Assembly (NCBI GenBank): GCA_029260985.1
Contig: JAJDCE010000090.1
Span: 1-14,478 of the forward strand
DNA: 14,478 nucleotides
From: Patescibacteria group bacterium
GTDB taxonomy: Bacteria > Patescibacteriota > Gracilibacteria > UM-FILTER-43-11
Reading direction: 5' to 3'
Shown here: piece by piece, positions 5,374 through 12,581 of the stretch
Position numbering within the stretch: the stretch's first letter is position 1
How the letters are laid out: each line of letters starts with the position of its first letter
Position numbers and translations under genes: made by a program
The notes under the pieces: model-generated
The model's database searches: none
Told to the model about the DNA's origin: nothing
The model's input: only the letters and a program-made list of their open reading frames with translations

Positions 5374-6756
5374 ATGACAACCAAAGCAAAGAGCAGCGGG
5401 GGGCAACGTCCCCGCAAGGGGAGTGGCGCGGCCACCCCGGCCGACTCGGGGCCCGTCGAGGGTACCACACTCACCGTCCCGGTCCGGGGACCCGAACTGG
5501 CCTGGCTCGGCGCCAGGCTCACGGAGGTAGGCCGCGGGTGGAAGGGGGGCGCTGAGGCGCCGCCCGTTACCTTGCTGCTCCGGCGCGAGGCCTTGACCGC
5601 CATCCTTTGGGACCGTCACGCCGACCTGGGGGTTGTGGCGACGATCACGCCCGCTGGACTGGTAGACGCCGTCGACGATCTCCCCCCCGGTGGGCTCGTG
5701 GCCGAGGTAGGACTCCAAGCCTTCGCCAAGCTCGCCAAGGCCCACAAGGGTGCGGGGACCGTCCCCTTCAAAGTGAGCGGTACCGCGGTCACGATCGGCA
5801 CCTACAAGGTTGTCCGTCCGCTGGCCAGCGAGCCCACGGCGCCGCCGCTGGGCGCTTCGGGGCCCGTGGCGCACCTCGACGGGCGAGACCTCGCCCGAGC
5901 CATCGGTGTTGCCGGCTCCTTTGCCGACGATAGCTCACCGGTCCTACTTTCCTTCGCCGACGGGGGACTCTCCGTGCTCGGCGGCGGCCAGTATCGGTTC
6001 GTCCGGGCCACGGTCGCCGCCGACACCCCCGAGCCGATCGAGACGGCGCTACCCGCCGCCGCCGCGAAGATCGCTCAGCGGCTACTCAAGCGCTCCACTG
6101 GGCGCGCTACGATCCAGGTCACCGACGGGCTCGTGACTCTCACCGGTCAATGGGACATCAGCGGGGGTCCGACGCCGCGTCAGGGGTCACTCGGGGTGAT
6201 CTGCCGTCGCGCCGACGACAGCGCCATGCTCGGACGCGTCGCCGACCTGTTCTCGTCGATCGACGGACGGGCCCCGAGTCTGCTCGCCCAGGTCGACGCG
6301 CGCGATCTCAAGCTCGCGATCAAACGCGGCCAGCCGCTGGCCCACCTTCACGAGGGCGTGGAGCACATGACGGGACCCCGCGGGGCCCCGCTCACGACGA
6401 TCCTAACCTCGGACGCCGCCGGGCTGCTCATGGGACACATGCTCGCGTCAGACGTCGACAGCGACCCGACGCATAAAACGCTCCACGCCGAGCCGATCGA
6501 GGGTTGGACGGTCGGGCGCGGTAGCGTCGCGCTCAACCCCAAGCTGTTGCGGGGACTGCTCCCGACGTCGGGGCCCGTGGTGCTCGATTGCGGCGGTACC
6601 GCCGACCCGATCCGTGTCCGCGTGGTCGACGGGGCCGTGAGCCTCGACACGATCGTCATGCCCTTCGCTCCGAACATGGCCGCTCACTGGGGCGCTCGCG
6701 TCCGAGGCGAGCCCGTCGCCGCGCAGCCCGCGACGGTGGTAGCGGTGGCGTCATGA
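5374..6756 (+). CDS. DnaN-like sliding clamp, divergent (460 aa)
   Basis: The layout matches the three-domain beta clamp that encircles DNA and tethers polymerases and other DNA enzymes. After a disordered 30-residue Gly/Lys N-terminus come domain 1 (about 32-155), domain 2 (about 164-275, with LDGRDLARAIGVAGSFADD, VLLSFADGGLSVLG and ALPAAAAKIAQRLLK) and domain 3 (about 303-434, with QVDARDLKLAI and VALNPKLLRGLLPTSGPVV). It closes with SLDTIVMPF, comparable to the VIMPMR end of DnaN. At 460 aa it is about 90 longer than cellular DnaN, through both termini and longer linkers. AGGA four bases upstream supports the start. It is the first gene of the operon and its stop overlaps the next start (ATGA). 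Similarity is structural-pattern level, so a distant homologue with changed partners is likely. Confidence 0.68.
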   Translation: MTTKAKSSGGQRPRKGSGAATPADSGPVEGTTLTVPVRGPELAWLGARLTEVGRGWKGGAEAPPVTLLLRREALTAILWDRHADLGVVATITPAGLVDAVDDLPPGGLVAEVGLQAFAKLAKAHKGAGTVPFKVSGTAVTIGTYKVVRPLASEPTAPPLGASGPVAHLDGRDLARAIGVAGSFADDSSPVLLSFADGGLSVLGGGQYRFVRATVAADTPEPIETALPAAAAKIAQRLLKRSTGRATIQVTDGLVTLTGQWDISGGPTPRQGSLGVICRRADDSAMLGRVADLFSSIDGRAPSLLAQVDARDLKLAIKRGQPLAHLHEGVEHMTGPRGAPLTTILTSDAAGLLMGHMLASDVDSDPTHKTLHAEPIEGWTVGRGSVALNPKLLRGLLPTSGPVVLDCGGTADPIRVRVVDGAVSLDTIVMPFAPNMAAHWGARVRGEPVAAQPATVVAVAS

Positions 6757-7409
6757 GCGCCCTGCCCCGCAAAGCGGCTCGCCTTGTCGACGCCTTGAAT
6801 CGGCTAGCGGCCGACCCGGCCGCATCCCCCAACGAAGTCGCCATGGCTCGCACGGAAGTCGAGCGGCTGCTCCGGCGACACGGGCTTAGCGAGGCGCCGA
6901 CGACGCGGGCGCCCAGGGTCCGAGGGCCCGTGAGGCGACTCGGCTCGGGATCCACGAGCCGAACGTGGCGCAAGGCGCCCGAGGCTCCGATCCGCATGCT
7001 CGCGCCGAGCGCCGTGCTCGACGCGGGGGCCGACTGGGCGCTCGCGCTCGGCGCCAGCGTCGCCGAAGCGCTCGGCGCCAGCCTCGTGGCCAGCACGGGG
7101 CCCGGCGGGTGTGTGTGCCTGGCTTTCGCCGGGGCCGGCGACGCGCCGGAGCTTGCGGCGGCGAGCTGGCGCATGCTCCACGAGCAGACCGAGGGCCGAT
7201 CCGACGCGTGGTGCGTCGGCTTTGCCGCCACCGTCGACGAGCGACTCGACGCGACGATCGAGCGGGCCGACGTACGGGCCCGGGTCGAGCGGGTCGAGCG
7301 CTGGTTGGCGCGGGATCCGATGACGACCGAGGCGAGCCACGCCCCGTTGCTCCTGGTCGACGACGAGGGCGCCGCGGGTGTGGCGGCGGCCCTGGAGCTG
7401 GCACTCTGA
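6753..7409 (+). CDS. DUF2786-like protein (218 aa)
   Basis: The first 46 residues (VDALNRLAADPAASPNEVAMARTEVERLLRRHGLS, written here from two adjoining pieces: VDALNRLAADPAASPNEV and AMARTEVERLLRRHGLS) match the helical DUF2786 pattern of phage and plasmid proteins, in which a run of small residues and an NE-A-A motif precede L-x-x-H/Y-GL. The family is of unknown function. A basic Arg/Pro linker (50-75) leads to a C-terminal Ala-rich domain with alternating strands and helices (GADWALALGASVAEALGASLV, split after GASV, then GGCVCLAFAGAGDAPELAAA and DAWCVGFAATVDERL). The start ATG overlaps the clamp stop as ATGA and the stop overlaps the next ATG as TGATG. The clamp neighbour suggests an accessory replication or DNA-metabolism role, but that is inference. 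Confidence 0.72.
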   Translation: MSALPRKAARLVDALNRLAADPAASPNEVAMARTEVERLLRRHGLSEAPTTRAPRVRGPVRRLGSGSTSRTWRKAPEAPIRMLAPSAVLDAGADWALALGASVAEALGASLVASTGPGGCVCLAFAGAGDAPELAAASWRMLHEQTEGRSDAWCVGFAATVDERLDATIERADVRARVERVERWLARDPMTTEASHAPLLLVDDEGAAGVAAALELAL

Positions 7410-7795
7410 TGGCCAGGCACGAACGCGACGACGACTGCACGCTCGACGGCGACGATTGCTGTGTGACCTGCGGCGTCTACCACGGCGACCCATGCGGCGA
7501 GTGCGGCGGGTGCGGGTTCCATCGTAGGGGCTGCTCCGAGTCGGACGCCCCAGCGATCACATTCTTCTACGGCAAGACTTTTGACGGGCATCCGTGGGTG
7601 CTCTCATTTGAGGGCGGCCCTTCCGCCACCCAGCCGGAGCAACGATGCCGCGTCTCTGGCCGCGTGGGACCTGACCTCAGGGTCCGTGGGATCGACGCAC
7701 ACGGCGGATCAGAATTGCGGGCGCTGCTTCCGGGGCTTGACCTCGGCGAGGTGAGCAAGGCGCTCTGGACCATTCAACTTAGGAGACAACGATGA
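7409..7795 (+). CDS. Cys-rich small protein, putative zinc binding (128 aa)
   Basis: The N-terminal 45 residues carry about ten cysteines (DDCCVTCGVYHGDPCGECGGCGFHRRGC), spaced as CxxC pairs with nearby His. This is enough for one or two zinc knuckles. The C-terminal 80 residues look like a small beta-rich domain (ITFFYGKTFDGHPWVLSF, then RCRVSGRVGPDLRVRGID) followed by a helix. I do not recognise the family. Start ATG at 7409 is fused to the previous stop (TGATG), and its stop overlaps the next start (ATGA). Such proteins in mobile-element operons often bind nucleic acid or modulate a host enzyme, which is only a suggestion here. Confidence 0.72.
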   Translation: MARHERDDDCTLDGDDCCVTCGVYHGDPCGECGGCGFHRRGCSESDAPAITFFYGKTFDGHPWVLSFEGGPSATQPEQRCRVSGRVGPDLRVRGIDAHGGSELRALLPGLDLGEVSKALWTIQLRRQR

Positions 7796-8130
7796 GCATC
7801 GAAGAGCATCCCGACGTCGCACCGTGGCTTGCGCCGCGCGACGTACACAAGGCCATGACCGCGCTCGGCTTCGCGGTCGAAGACACGAGCGGCGGCCACT
7901 ACGCGTGGACCCGTGCCGACGCGACCCGAACGATCGTCGTGACCGACGAAACGTGCGGGGCCGACCTTAGCTGTCACGAGGTAATGGTCGGCTACTACCT
8001 CGCCGGCGACATCGATCCGGAAGAAGGCTGGACTACAGCCGACGCGGACGCGTGGCACACGTTTGACGACGTGAGCGTTGCGATCCCCTTCCTGGTTAGA
8101 GAGCACTCGCCCGAGGGGAGCGGCCAGTGA
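7792..8130 (+). CDS. Small acidic protein of unknown function (112 aa)
   Basis: A compact acidic protein with two visible parts. The N-terminal VHKAMTALGFAVEDTSGGHYAWTR resembles the helix-turn-strand of small HicA-type double-stranded-RNA-binding folds (LGF followed by GGH), written here as VHKAMTALGF and DTSGGHYAWTR. A second acidic segment follows (GYYLAGDIDPEEGWTTADAD). The conserved catalytic context of HicA is not clear and no HicB partner is next to it, so I leave it unassigned. A strong GGAG six bases before the ATG supports this start, and it overlaps its neighbours on both sides (ATGA upstream, GTGA downstream). It immediately precedes the cytosine methyltransferase. Confidence 0.75.
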   Translation: MSIEEHPDVAPWLAPRDVHKAMTALGFAVEDTSGGHYAWTRADATRTIVVTDETCGADLSCHEVMVGYYLAGDIDPEEGWTTADADAWHTFDDVSVAIPFLVREHSPEGSGQ

Positions 8131-9032
8131 GGGCCGTTGACCTGTTCGCCGGCTGGGGCGGCTTCACCGAAGGGGCCACCGCGGCGGGGGCCCAGGTGGT
8201 CTACGCCGCCAATCACTGGCCGCTGGCCGTCGAGGCGCACCGCGCCAACCACCCCGAGGCCGAGCACGTCTGCCAGGACCTCCGGCAGGCCGACTGGGGC
8301 ACCCTCCCGGACTATGACCTCCTGCTCGCGAGCCCGGCCTGTCAGGGTCACTCACAGGCCAGCCAACCCCGGCGCCGTCGCTATCACGACAACCTCCGGG
8401 CAACCGCCTGGAGCGTGGTTGACTGCGCCGACGTCACCCAGCCCCAGGCACTGATCGTCGAGAACGTGCCGGACTTCCGGCGCTGGCGGCTGTACCCGAT
8501 CTGGCGGCTCGCGCTCGAAGCGCTCGGCTACGAACTGCGCGAGCTGCGCGTGCTCGCCAGCCATCACGGCGTGCCCCAGCGACGCGACCGACTCTTCGTC
8601 ATCGGGCTCCGGCGCGCGGCCACCGTCGAGCTGCGGCGGCGGGGTCCTGAGCCGGCCTTCGGCCCGTGCATCGAATGGGACAAGGGGCGCTGGCGCCCGA
8701 TCACGAAGGCCCAGCCCGGTGCGCAGCGTCGCATCATCGCGGCGCAGGAGCGGCACGGTGAGCGCTGCATCGTCCAGCATGTCACCGGCCACAAGGGCCT
8801 GGCGCTCTCCGAGCCGCTGCGCACGGTCACCGGCGCCGACCAGTGGGCCGTGGTCGACGGGTCACGGTACCGGCCGCTCACCATCCGCGAGAACGCTCGG
8901 GCGATGGGGTTCCGGGACGACTACCACTGGCCCGCCACCGCGACGCGAGGTGACACGATCACGGGCCTCGGCAACGCGGTCCCGCCGCCGGTCGCGCGAG
9001 ACGTCGTGCAGGCCGTCATGGAGGCGATGTGA
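8127..9032 (+). CDS. C5-cytosine DNA methyltransferase (301 aa)
   Basis: This enzyme transfers a methyl group from S-adenosylmethionine to carbon 5 of cytosine in a specific DNA sequence. All key motifs are present: I (DLFAGWGGFTEGA, 5-17, SAM binding), IV (SPACQGHSQA, 69-78, catalytic Cys at about 72), VI (ENV, 112-114), VIII (QRRDRLFV, 151-158), IX (RPLTIREXAR-type, 249-258) and X (GNAVPPPVA, 282-290). The target-recognition region between VIII and IX is short (about 170-245) and the total is near the small end of the family, as in phage enzymes. GTG start with GAGGGGAG upstream, overlapping the previous gene (GTGA). No restriction endonuclease is adjacent, so it behaves as an orphan. Recognition sequence cannot be read from the sequence. 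Confidence 0.95.
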   Translation: MRAVDLFAGWGGFTEGATAAGAQVVYAANHWPLAVEAHRANHPEAEHVCQDLRQADWGTLPDYDLLLASPACQGHSQASQPRRRRYHDNLRATAWSVVDCADVTQPQALIVENVPDFRRWRLYPIWRLALEALGYELRELRVLASHHGVPQRRDRLFVIGLRRAATVELRRRGPEPAFGPCIEWDKGRWRPITKAQPGAQRRIIAAQERHGERCIVQHVTGHKGLALSEPLRTVTGADQWAVVDGSRYRPLTIRENARAMGFRDDYHWPATATRGDTITGLGNAVPPPVARDVVQAVMEAM

Positions 9033-9886
9033 GGCAAGCAACTCTGTGGGATGAGCCGGCGAGCGTCGAGGAGGAGGAGCGCCCGAAGGCGCGACGGCCG
9101 CGGACCGTGGCGCCGGCCGGCGGGCACTACTCTGTCGACGACGACGGCGAAGTGACACTCCGTGGTCTCGTCGTGGGGCGGGTTGAAAGCAGGCCCATCG
9201 AGGCTGACGACACCGGACGCACGTCGGGATGGTTCTGGGTGAGCGCCGACGGCGAGACCTCGTCCGACCCCGCGTACTTCGCTGTACGGTCGACCGCCGC
9301 CGCTCTTCTGTGCGCAGACCCCAGCACCTCAGCATTCGTCAAACGCGGAGGGATCGTCCAACGCAAGCTCGTGCTCGACGACGGGCCGCCCGAGGAGTGC
9401 CAGGAGCACGAACTCGCGTGCCCTACGTGCCGTCAAGAAGTGCCTGTGCCCGACAAGACTACCTGGCTGACCGGAATGGTTCTTCACACCGACCCACGCG
9501 TCGACGCCAGGGCCTTCACGACGATCATTCGCTGGCACGGTGACCCGGAGCGACGGAGCAGGAAGGAGCGCCAAGAGCTTCTCGGAGGCGAAGAAGCGGC
9601 CACCGACTGGCTGTCGCTCAAGAAGGGGGCGCCCGAGGTGTGGCGCGACTCGATCGCCGAACTGCTCGGCGACGGCAAGCCCCGGACCTTCAACGGGATC
9701 ATGCTCGCCCTGAGCGACTACATGCACACGGCCGACACCGCGCTCGACATGCCGCCCCATCACGGGCTCGCACTCGCCGTCCGCTCGCGGGCCGTCATGA
9801 TGACGAACGACGCCCCGGTGTTCTTCGCGCTCTCGGACGAGAGAGCCATGGTGCCGCTCAGTGCGCTGGAGGACGCCGGCACGTGA
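9029..9886 (+). CDS. Protein with winged-helix-like C-terminus (285 aa)
   Basis: Not assigned to a family. Visible parts: an acidic N-terminus (EEEERPKARRPR); a domain about 33-115 with beta-strand character and GWFWVSADG, YFAVRSTAAALLC; a Cys cluster C124, C131 and C134 (ACPTC) that may hold a metal; and a C-terminal unit about 204-268 (WRDSIAELLGDGKPRTF, NGIMLALSDYM, LALAVRSRAVMMT, DAPVFFAL). The latter has the helix-helix-helix-wing rhythm of winged-helix DNA-binding domains. GTG start at 9029 overlaps the methyltransferase stop (GTGA), and the stop overlaps the PAPS-reductase-like start. Sitting between a methyltransferase and a PP-loop enzyme, it could provide DNA recognition for one of them; this is inference. 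Confidence 0.78.
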   Translation: MRQATLWDEPASVEEEERPKARRPRTVAPAGGHYSVDDDGEVTLRGLVVGRVESRPIEADDTGRTSGWFWVSADGETSSDPAYFAVRSTAAALLCADPSTSAFVKRGGIVQRKLVLDDGPPEECQEHELACPTCRQEVPVPDKTTWLTGMVLHTDPRVDARAFTTIIRWHGDPERRSRKERQELLGGEEAATDWLSLKKGAPEVWRDSIAELLGDGKPRTFNGIMLALSDYMHTADTALDMPPHHGLALAVRSRAVMMTNDAPVFFALSDERAMVPLSALEDAGT

Positions 9887-10794
9887 CCCACCGCCAGCTT
9901 CGACTCTCCATGCTCGACGAGGCCGCGCCGGTCCGCGGAGCGCTCCCCGACCTGGCCTCCTACGACGCCATCCTCGTCAGCTCATCGGCAGGCAAGGATT
10001 CGCAGGCGATGCTCGACTACGTCGTCGAGCTTGCTCGCCGAGCGAAGGTGCTCGATCGAGTCGTCGTTGTGCACGCCGACCTCGGACGCGTCGAATGGAA
10101 GGGCACCCGAAAGCTGGCCGAAGAGCAGGCGCGCCACTACGGGCTGCGGTTCGAGGTGGTCTCGCGCATCGGCCGCGTCAGCCCCGGCGGCAAGGATGCG
10201 AGCGCGCCCTACGCCAAGGGCGACGTCTTCGGCGACCTGCTCGACCACGTCGAGCGCAGGCGCATGTGGCCGGGCCCCGGCAACGCGCGCTACTGCACCT
10301 CGGACCACAAGCGCGGCCCCATCCGGCGGGTGATCACCCGGCTACACCGCGAGCACGGACGGCGCCCGTTTCGGCTGCTCCAGTGCATCGGGCTGCGCGC
10401 CGAGGAGAGCCCGAACCGCGCGGCCGAGCCTCAGCTCAAGCACGAGATCAAGCCGCTCAAGACGAAGACGCGCGACGTCGACACCTGGCTGCCGATCCAG
10501 CACTGGACCGAGGCACAGGTCTGGCGACGCATCGAGCGCTCGGGCGTGCCCCACCACCCGGCCTACGACTTCGGGATGCCGAGGCTCTCGTGCGTGTTCT
10601 GCATCTTCGCTCCGCGGGCCGCGCTGATGATCGCCGGAGCCCACAACCGAGAGCTGCTCGCCTCGTACGTGCGCATCGAGCGCGACATCGGACACACCTT
10701 CAAGAACGGCTTCGCGATCGCCGAGATCGAGGCGGCGCTGGAGCAGGGCGAGACCACCAACAACGACGCGCTCGACGGCGCGTGGAACATGTGA
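9883..10794 (+). CDS. PAPS-reductase/DndC-like PP-loop protein (303 aa)
   Basis: The adenine-nucleotide alpha-hydrolase (PP-loop) fold is shown by SSSAGKDSQAML (33-44), matching the SGGKDS signature, followed by VVVHADLG (61-68). A second set is typical of the PAPS reductase branch: RYCTSDHKRGPI (C138), CIGLRAEES (C168) and LSCVFCIF (C237, C240). Four cysteines could hold an iron-sulfur cluster, as in DndC-type proteins that activate sulfur chemistry for DNA phosphorothioation. True PAPS reductases instead reduce 3'-phosphoadenylyl sulfate with one C-terminal Cys. Phage members of this family have no settled role. GTG start at 9883 overlaps the previous stop, with GGAGG ten bases upstream; an internal ATG at 9910 is an alternative. 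No dndA/B/D/E or ssp partners are visible. Confidence 0.85.
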   Translation: MTHRQLRLSMLDEAAPVRGALPDLASYDAILVSSSAGKDSQAMLDYVVELARRAKVLDRVVVVHADLGRVEWKGTRKLAEEQARHYGLRFEVVSRIGRVSPGGKDASAPYAKGDVFGDLLDHVERRRMWPGPGNARYCTSDHKRGPIRRVITRLHREHGRRPFRLLQCIGLRAEESPNRAAEPQLKHEIKPLKTKTRDVDTWLPIQHWTEAQVWRRIERSGVPHHPAYDFGMPRLSCVFCIFAPRAALMIAGAHNRELLASYVRIERDIGHTFKNGFAIAEIEAALEQGETTNNDALDGAWNM

Positions 10795-10802
10795 GGTAGA
10801 CC

Positions 10803-11585
10803 ATGAAGATCAGCCAAGACGTCATGGTGGTGCTCAGCACCATCGAAACCAAGGGGCTCGAGGTGCGCATCACCGAGCAGCTCGACCGAAAGTTCTACAC
10901 GAAGACAAACAAGGTGCTCGAAGCGCTCGGCGGCAAGTGGAACCGCCGGGCCAAAGCGCACATCTTCCCCTCCGACGCGAGCGTGCTCATCGAGGGCGCG
11001 ATACTGACCGGCGAGGTCACCACCGCGAAGGACATCGGGTTCTTCCCGACGCCGCTGGAGATCGGGCGCCTGCTCGTGAGCATGGCTGACCTCCGACCGG
11101 GGCTCGTGGTGCTCGAACCGTCCGCCGGCCGCGGAGACCTAATCGAGGCTATTCGCGAGCACCTGCCGGCGATCCGGAGGCCGGTTTCGGTGATCGCGAT
11201 CGAGCGAGAGAAGGTGCTCGCCGATGAGATCCGGAAGCGTTTCCCCCAGGGCGTGGGCGTGCACACTCGGGACTTCCTGGACGGCACGAACCCCGATGTT
11301 CTCGTCGACCGAGTCATCATGAACCCGCCTTTCATCCGCGAGAACGGCCTGGACCACCTGGACCACGTACGGGCCGCCCATGACCTCCTCCGTGGCGGAG
11401 GCATCCTCGTGTCGGTGCTTCCCAAAAGCGTCGACTTCCGGGAGGACCGGCGCCATCGCCGGTTCCGAGAATGGTTCAAGGGGCACGGCGGCCTCACCGT
11501 CGATCTCCCTGAGCGCGCCTTCGCTCCCTCCGGCACGAACGTGTGCACGGTCGCTCTCGTGATGAGCAAGGGGCGGCGATCGTGA
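10803..11585 (+). CDS. N6-adenine-type DNA methyltransferase (260 aa)
   Basis: SAM-dependent amino-methyltransferase. The catalytic core has a motif X-like FFPTP (80-84), motif I LEPSAGRGDLIEAI (104-117) and motif IV NPPF (174-177), which is the pattern of N6-adenine (less often N4-cytosine) DNA methylases. The C-terminal part carries ILVSVLPKSVDFRED and NVCTVALVM, core strands of the fold. The N-terminal 72 residues hold KVLEALGGKWNRRAKAHIF, a small conserved module I know from phage and plasmid methylases. No large target-recognition domain is present, so specificity may be relaxed or supplied by a partner. It starts 8 bases after the PP-loop gene, one of only two non-overlapping junctions in the operon, with a weak ribosome site (AGGTAG). 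Its stop overlaps the next GTG. Confidence 0.9.
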   Translation: MKISQDVMVVLSTIETKGLEVRITEQLDRKFYTKTNKVLEALGGKWNRRAKAHIFPSDASVLIEGAILTGEVTTAKDIGFFPTPLEIGRLLVSMADLRPGLVVLEPSAGRGDLIEAIREHLPAIRRPVSVIAIEREKVLADEIRKRFPQGVGVHTRDFLDGTNPDVLVDRVIMNPPFIRENGLDHLDHVRAAHDLLRGGGILVSVLPKSVDFREDRRHRRFREWFKGHGGLTVDLPERAFAPSGTNVCTVALVMSKGRRS

Positions 11586-12169
11586 GCTGGCGGCAGCAAG
11601 GGCCGCTCAGGGAATGTCACGCGCGGTGGCTCGACTTCGCCATTCGGATGGTCGGGGTGCACGAGGCCCTGTCCGCAGAGGAACGGCGCGAGATCACGGA
11701 AGAGCTGGTCGACTTCATTACGGAGGTCGTCTGGGACTACCCGTCCATTCGTCAGTGGGATGAGTCTCACGGCGGCGGCGCCTATTGGTGCTTGGGGGAT
11801 GCCGTGCACGATCGCTCAGGTGCCCGCTGGGGTCCCTGTGGAAGCGAGCCTCAGAACATCGAGGACTACAGCGACGACGAGATCCTCGAATCGATGTGGT
11901 GGCTCGCCGAGAAAGACGACGTCGCCGCCGCGCTGGAGAAGGCTCGTGCAATCTGGCGCGACTACGAACGCCTGGCTGGTCCTTTTCGAGCGTGCCTGAG
12001 GTCAGGGCTCGACATGGCTTGCGAACCCAGCGCAGGGGTTGGTGGGTACACGGTAGGGGACCTCCGACTGATGTACCCCGAGGGCGTGCCCTCATGGGTT
12101 GTCGACGGCTTCGAGATCTCTCGCAGCGAGTTTGACGCCGCGGGCACAAGCGACAGCGTGTGGCTGTGA
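11582..12169 (+). CDS. Protein of unknown function, Trp-rich (195 aa)
   Basis: Function not recognised. The protein is acidic, mostly helical and unusually rich in tryptophan (WRQQG, RWLDF, VWDYPSIRQWDES, YWCLGD, MWWLAEKDD, IWRDYERL). The central piece has the look of a small conserved domain (HGGGAYWCLGDAVHD). Start is GTG at 11582 overlapping the methyltransferase stop as GTGA; a longer in-frame ATG at 11543 would lie deep inside that gene and is rejected. The end overlaps the next gene in the same way (12166-12169). Four cysteines are scattered and do not form an obvious metal site. Confidence 0.75.
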   Translation: MSWRQQGPLRECHARWLDFAIRMVGVHEALSAEERREITEELVDFITEVVWDYPSIRQWDESHGGGAYWCLGDAVHDRSGARWGPCGSEPQNIEDYSDDEILESMWWLAEKDDVAAALEKARAIWRDYERLAGPFRACLRSGLDMACEPSAGVGGYTVGDLRLMYPEGVPSWVVDGFEISRSEFDAAGTSDSVWL

Positions 12170-12489
12170 CCGACTTCTGCCACGTCGCCAATGGCCGCTG
12201 CACGGCTCCGGCCGGGTACCGCGTTGGCACCTCTGGCTACGCGCCGGGCGACACGAAGACCAGGGCCCGTTGCGTGGACTGCGACGAGCCATGCTGCACT
12301 GGGCCCCTCTGCTCACGCGTGCTCGCACGCGGCGATGGGCCCGACGAGCTCGGACGGCGGCACTTTACCCTCACGTGGGCTGACGAGGGCATCTACCGCC
12401 CGGAGCTGCACCCCGACGGAGACCCCGTCGGATACCGGCGCGCGCAGTGTTTCTTCTGCGACCCTGCGCGCTTCGAGGCGGCGCTGTGA
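12166..12489 (+). CDS. Cys-rich small protein, putative zinc binding (107 aa)
   Basis: Ten cysteines are arranged as C-x7-C (CHVANGRC), CVDCDEPCCTGPLC and CFFC, the density expected of a small zinc-ribbon protein. The middle (RRHFTLTWADEGIYRPEL) looks like a beta hairpin or short sheet. No family is recognised. I place the start at the GTG at 12166, which overlaps the previous stop as GTGA like its neighbours; a GTG six bases earlier (12160) would add two residues. Its stop overlaps a third GTG (12486) that opens a 31-codon frame. It is one of three Cys-rich small proteins in the window with this style, alongside 7409-7795 and 756-1325. Confidence 0.75.
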   Translation: MTDFCHVANGRCTAPAGYRVGTSGYAPGDTKTRARCVDCDEPCCTGPLCSRVLARGDGPDELGRRHFTLTWADEGIYRPELHPDGDPVGYRRAQCFFCDPARFEAAL

Positions 12490-12581
12490 TCGCCGAGCCG
12501 AGGACGCAACCCATTCGACTACGCCCGCTCTTTGGACGAACCCACACAGACCCGGTCGCCCTTGCCCTGAGGTACACCTGA
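12486..12581 (+). CDS. Mini-protein bridging two genes by coupled overlaps (31 aa)
   Basis: A frame of 31 codons opens with GTG overlapping the previous stop (GTGA, 12486-12489). It closes with a TGA at 12579-12581 that overlaps the next ATG (TGATG, 12579-12583). It therefore fills the 91-base interval exactly in the style of all its neighbours. About 70 percent of codons end in G or C. The peptide is basic, with IRLRPLFGRTHTDP in the middle. No homology is claimed. It may be a real small protein or a coupling leader that lets ribosomes reach 12581; an AGGT sits 9 bases before that ATG. Confidence 0.5.
   Translation: MIAEPRTQPIRLRPLFGRTHTDPVALALRYT

Noticed and set aside
6656..7591. 311-codon minus-strand frame opposite the DUF2786-like gene
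   Set aside because: Low-complexity Ser/Ala/Arg translation that crosses two coupled plus-strand genes.
7792..8130. HicA-like toxin
   Set aside because: The LGF...GGH pattern is suggestive, but the protein is longer than HicA, lacks a clear catalytic context and has no HicB antitoxin beside it.
8127..9032. Complete restriction-modification system
   Set aside because: No endonuclease, specificity subunit or Vsr nuclease is recognisable next to any of the methyltransferases in the window.
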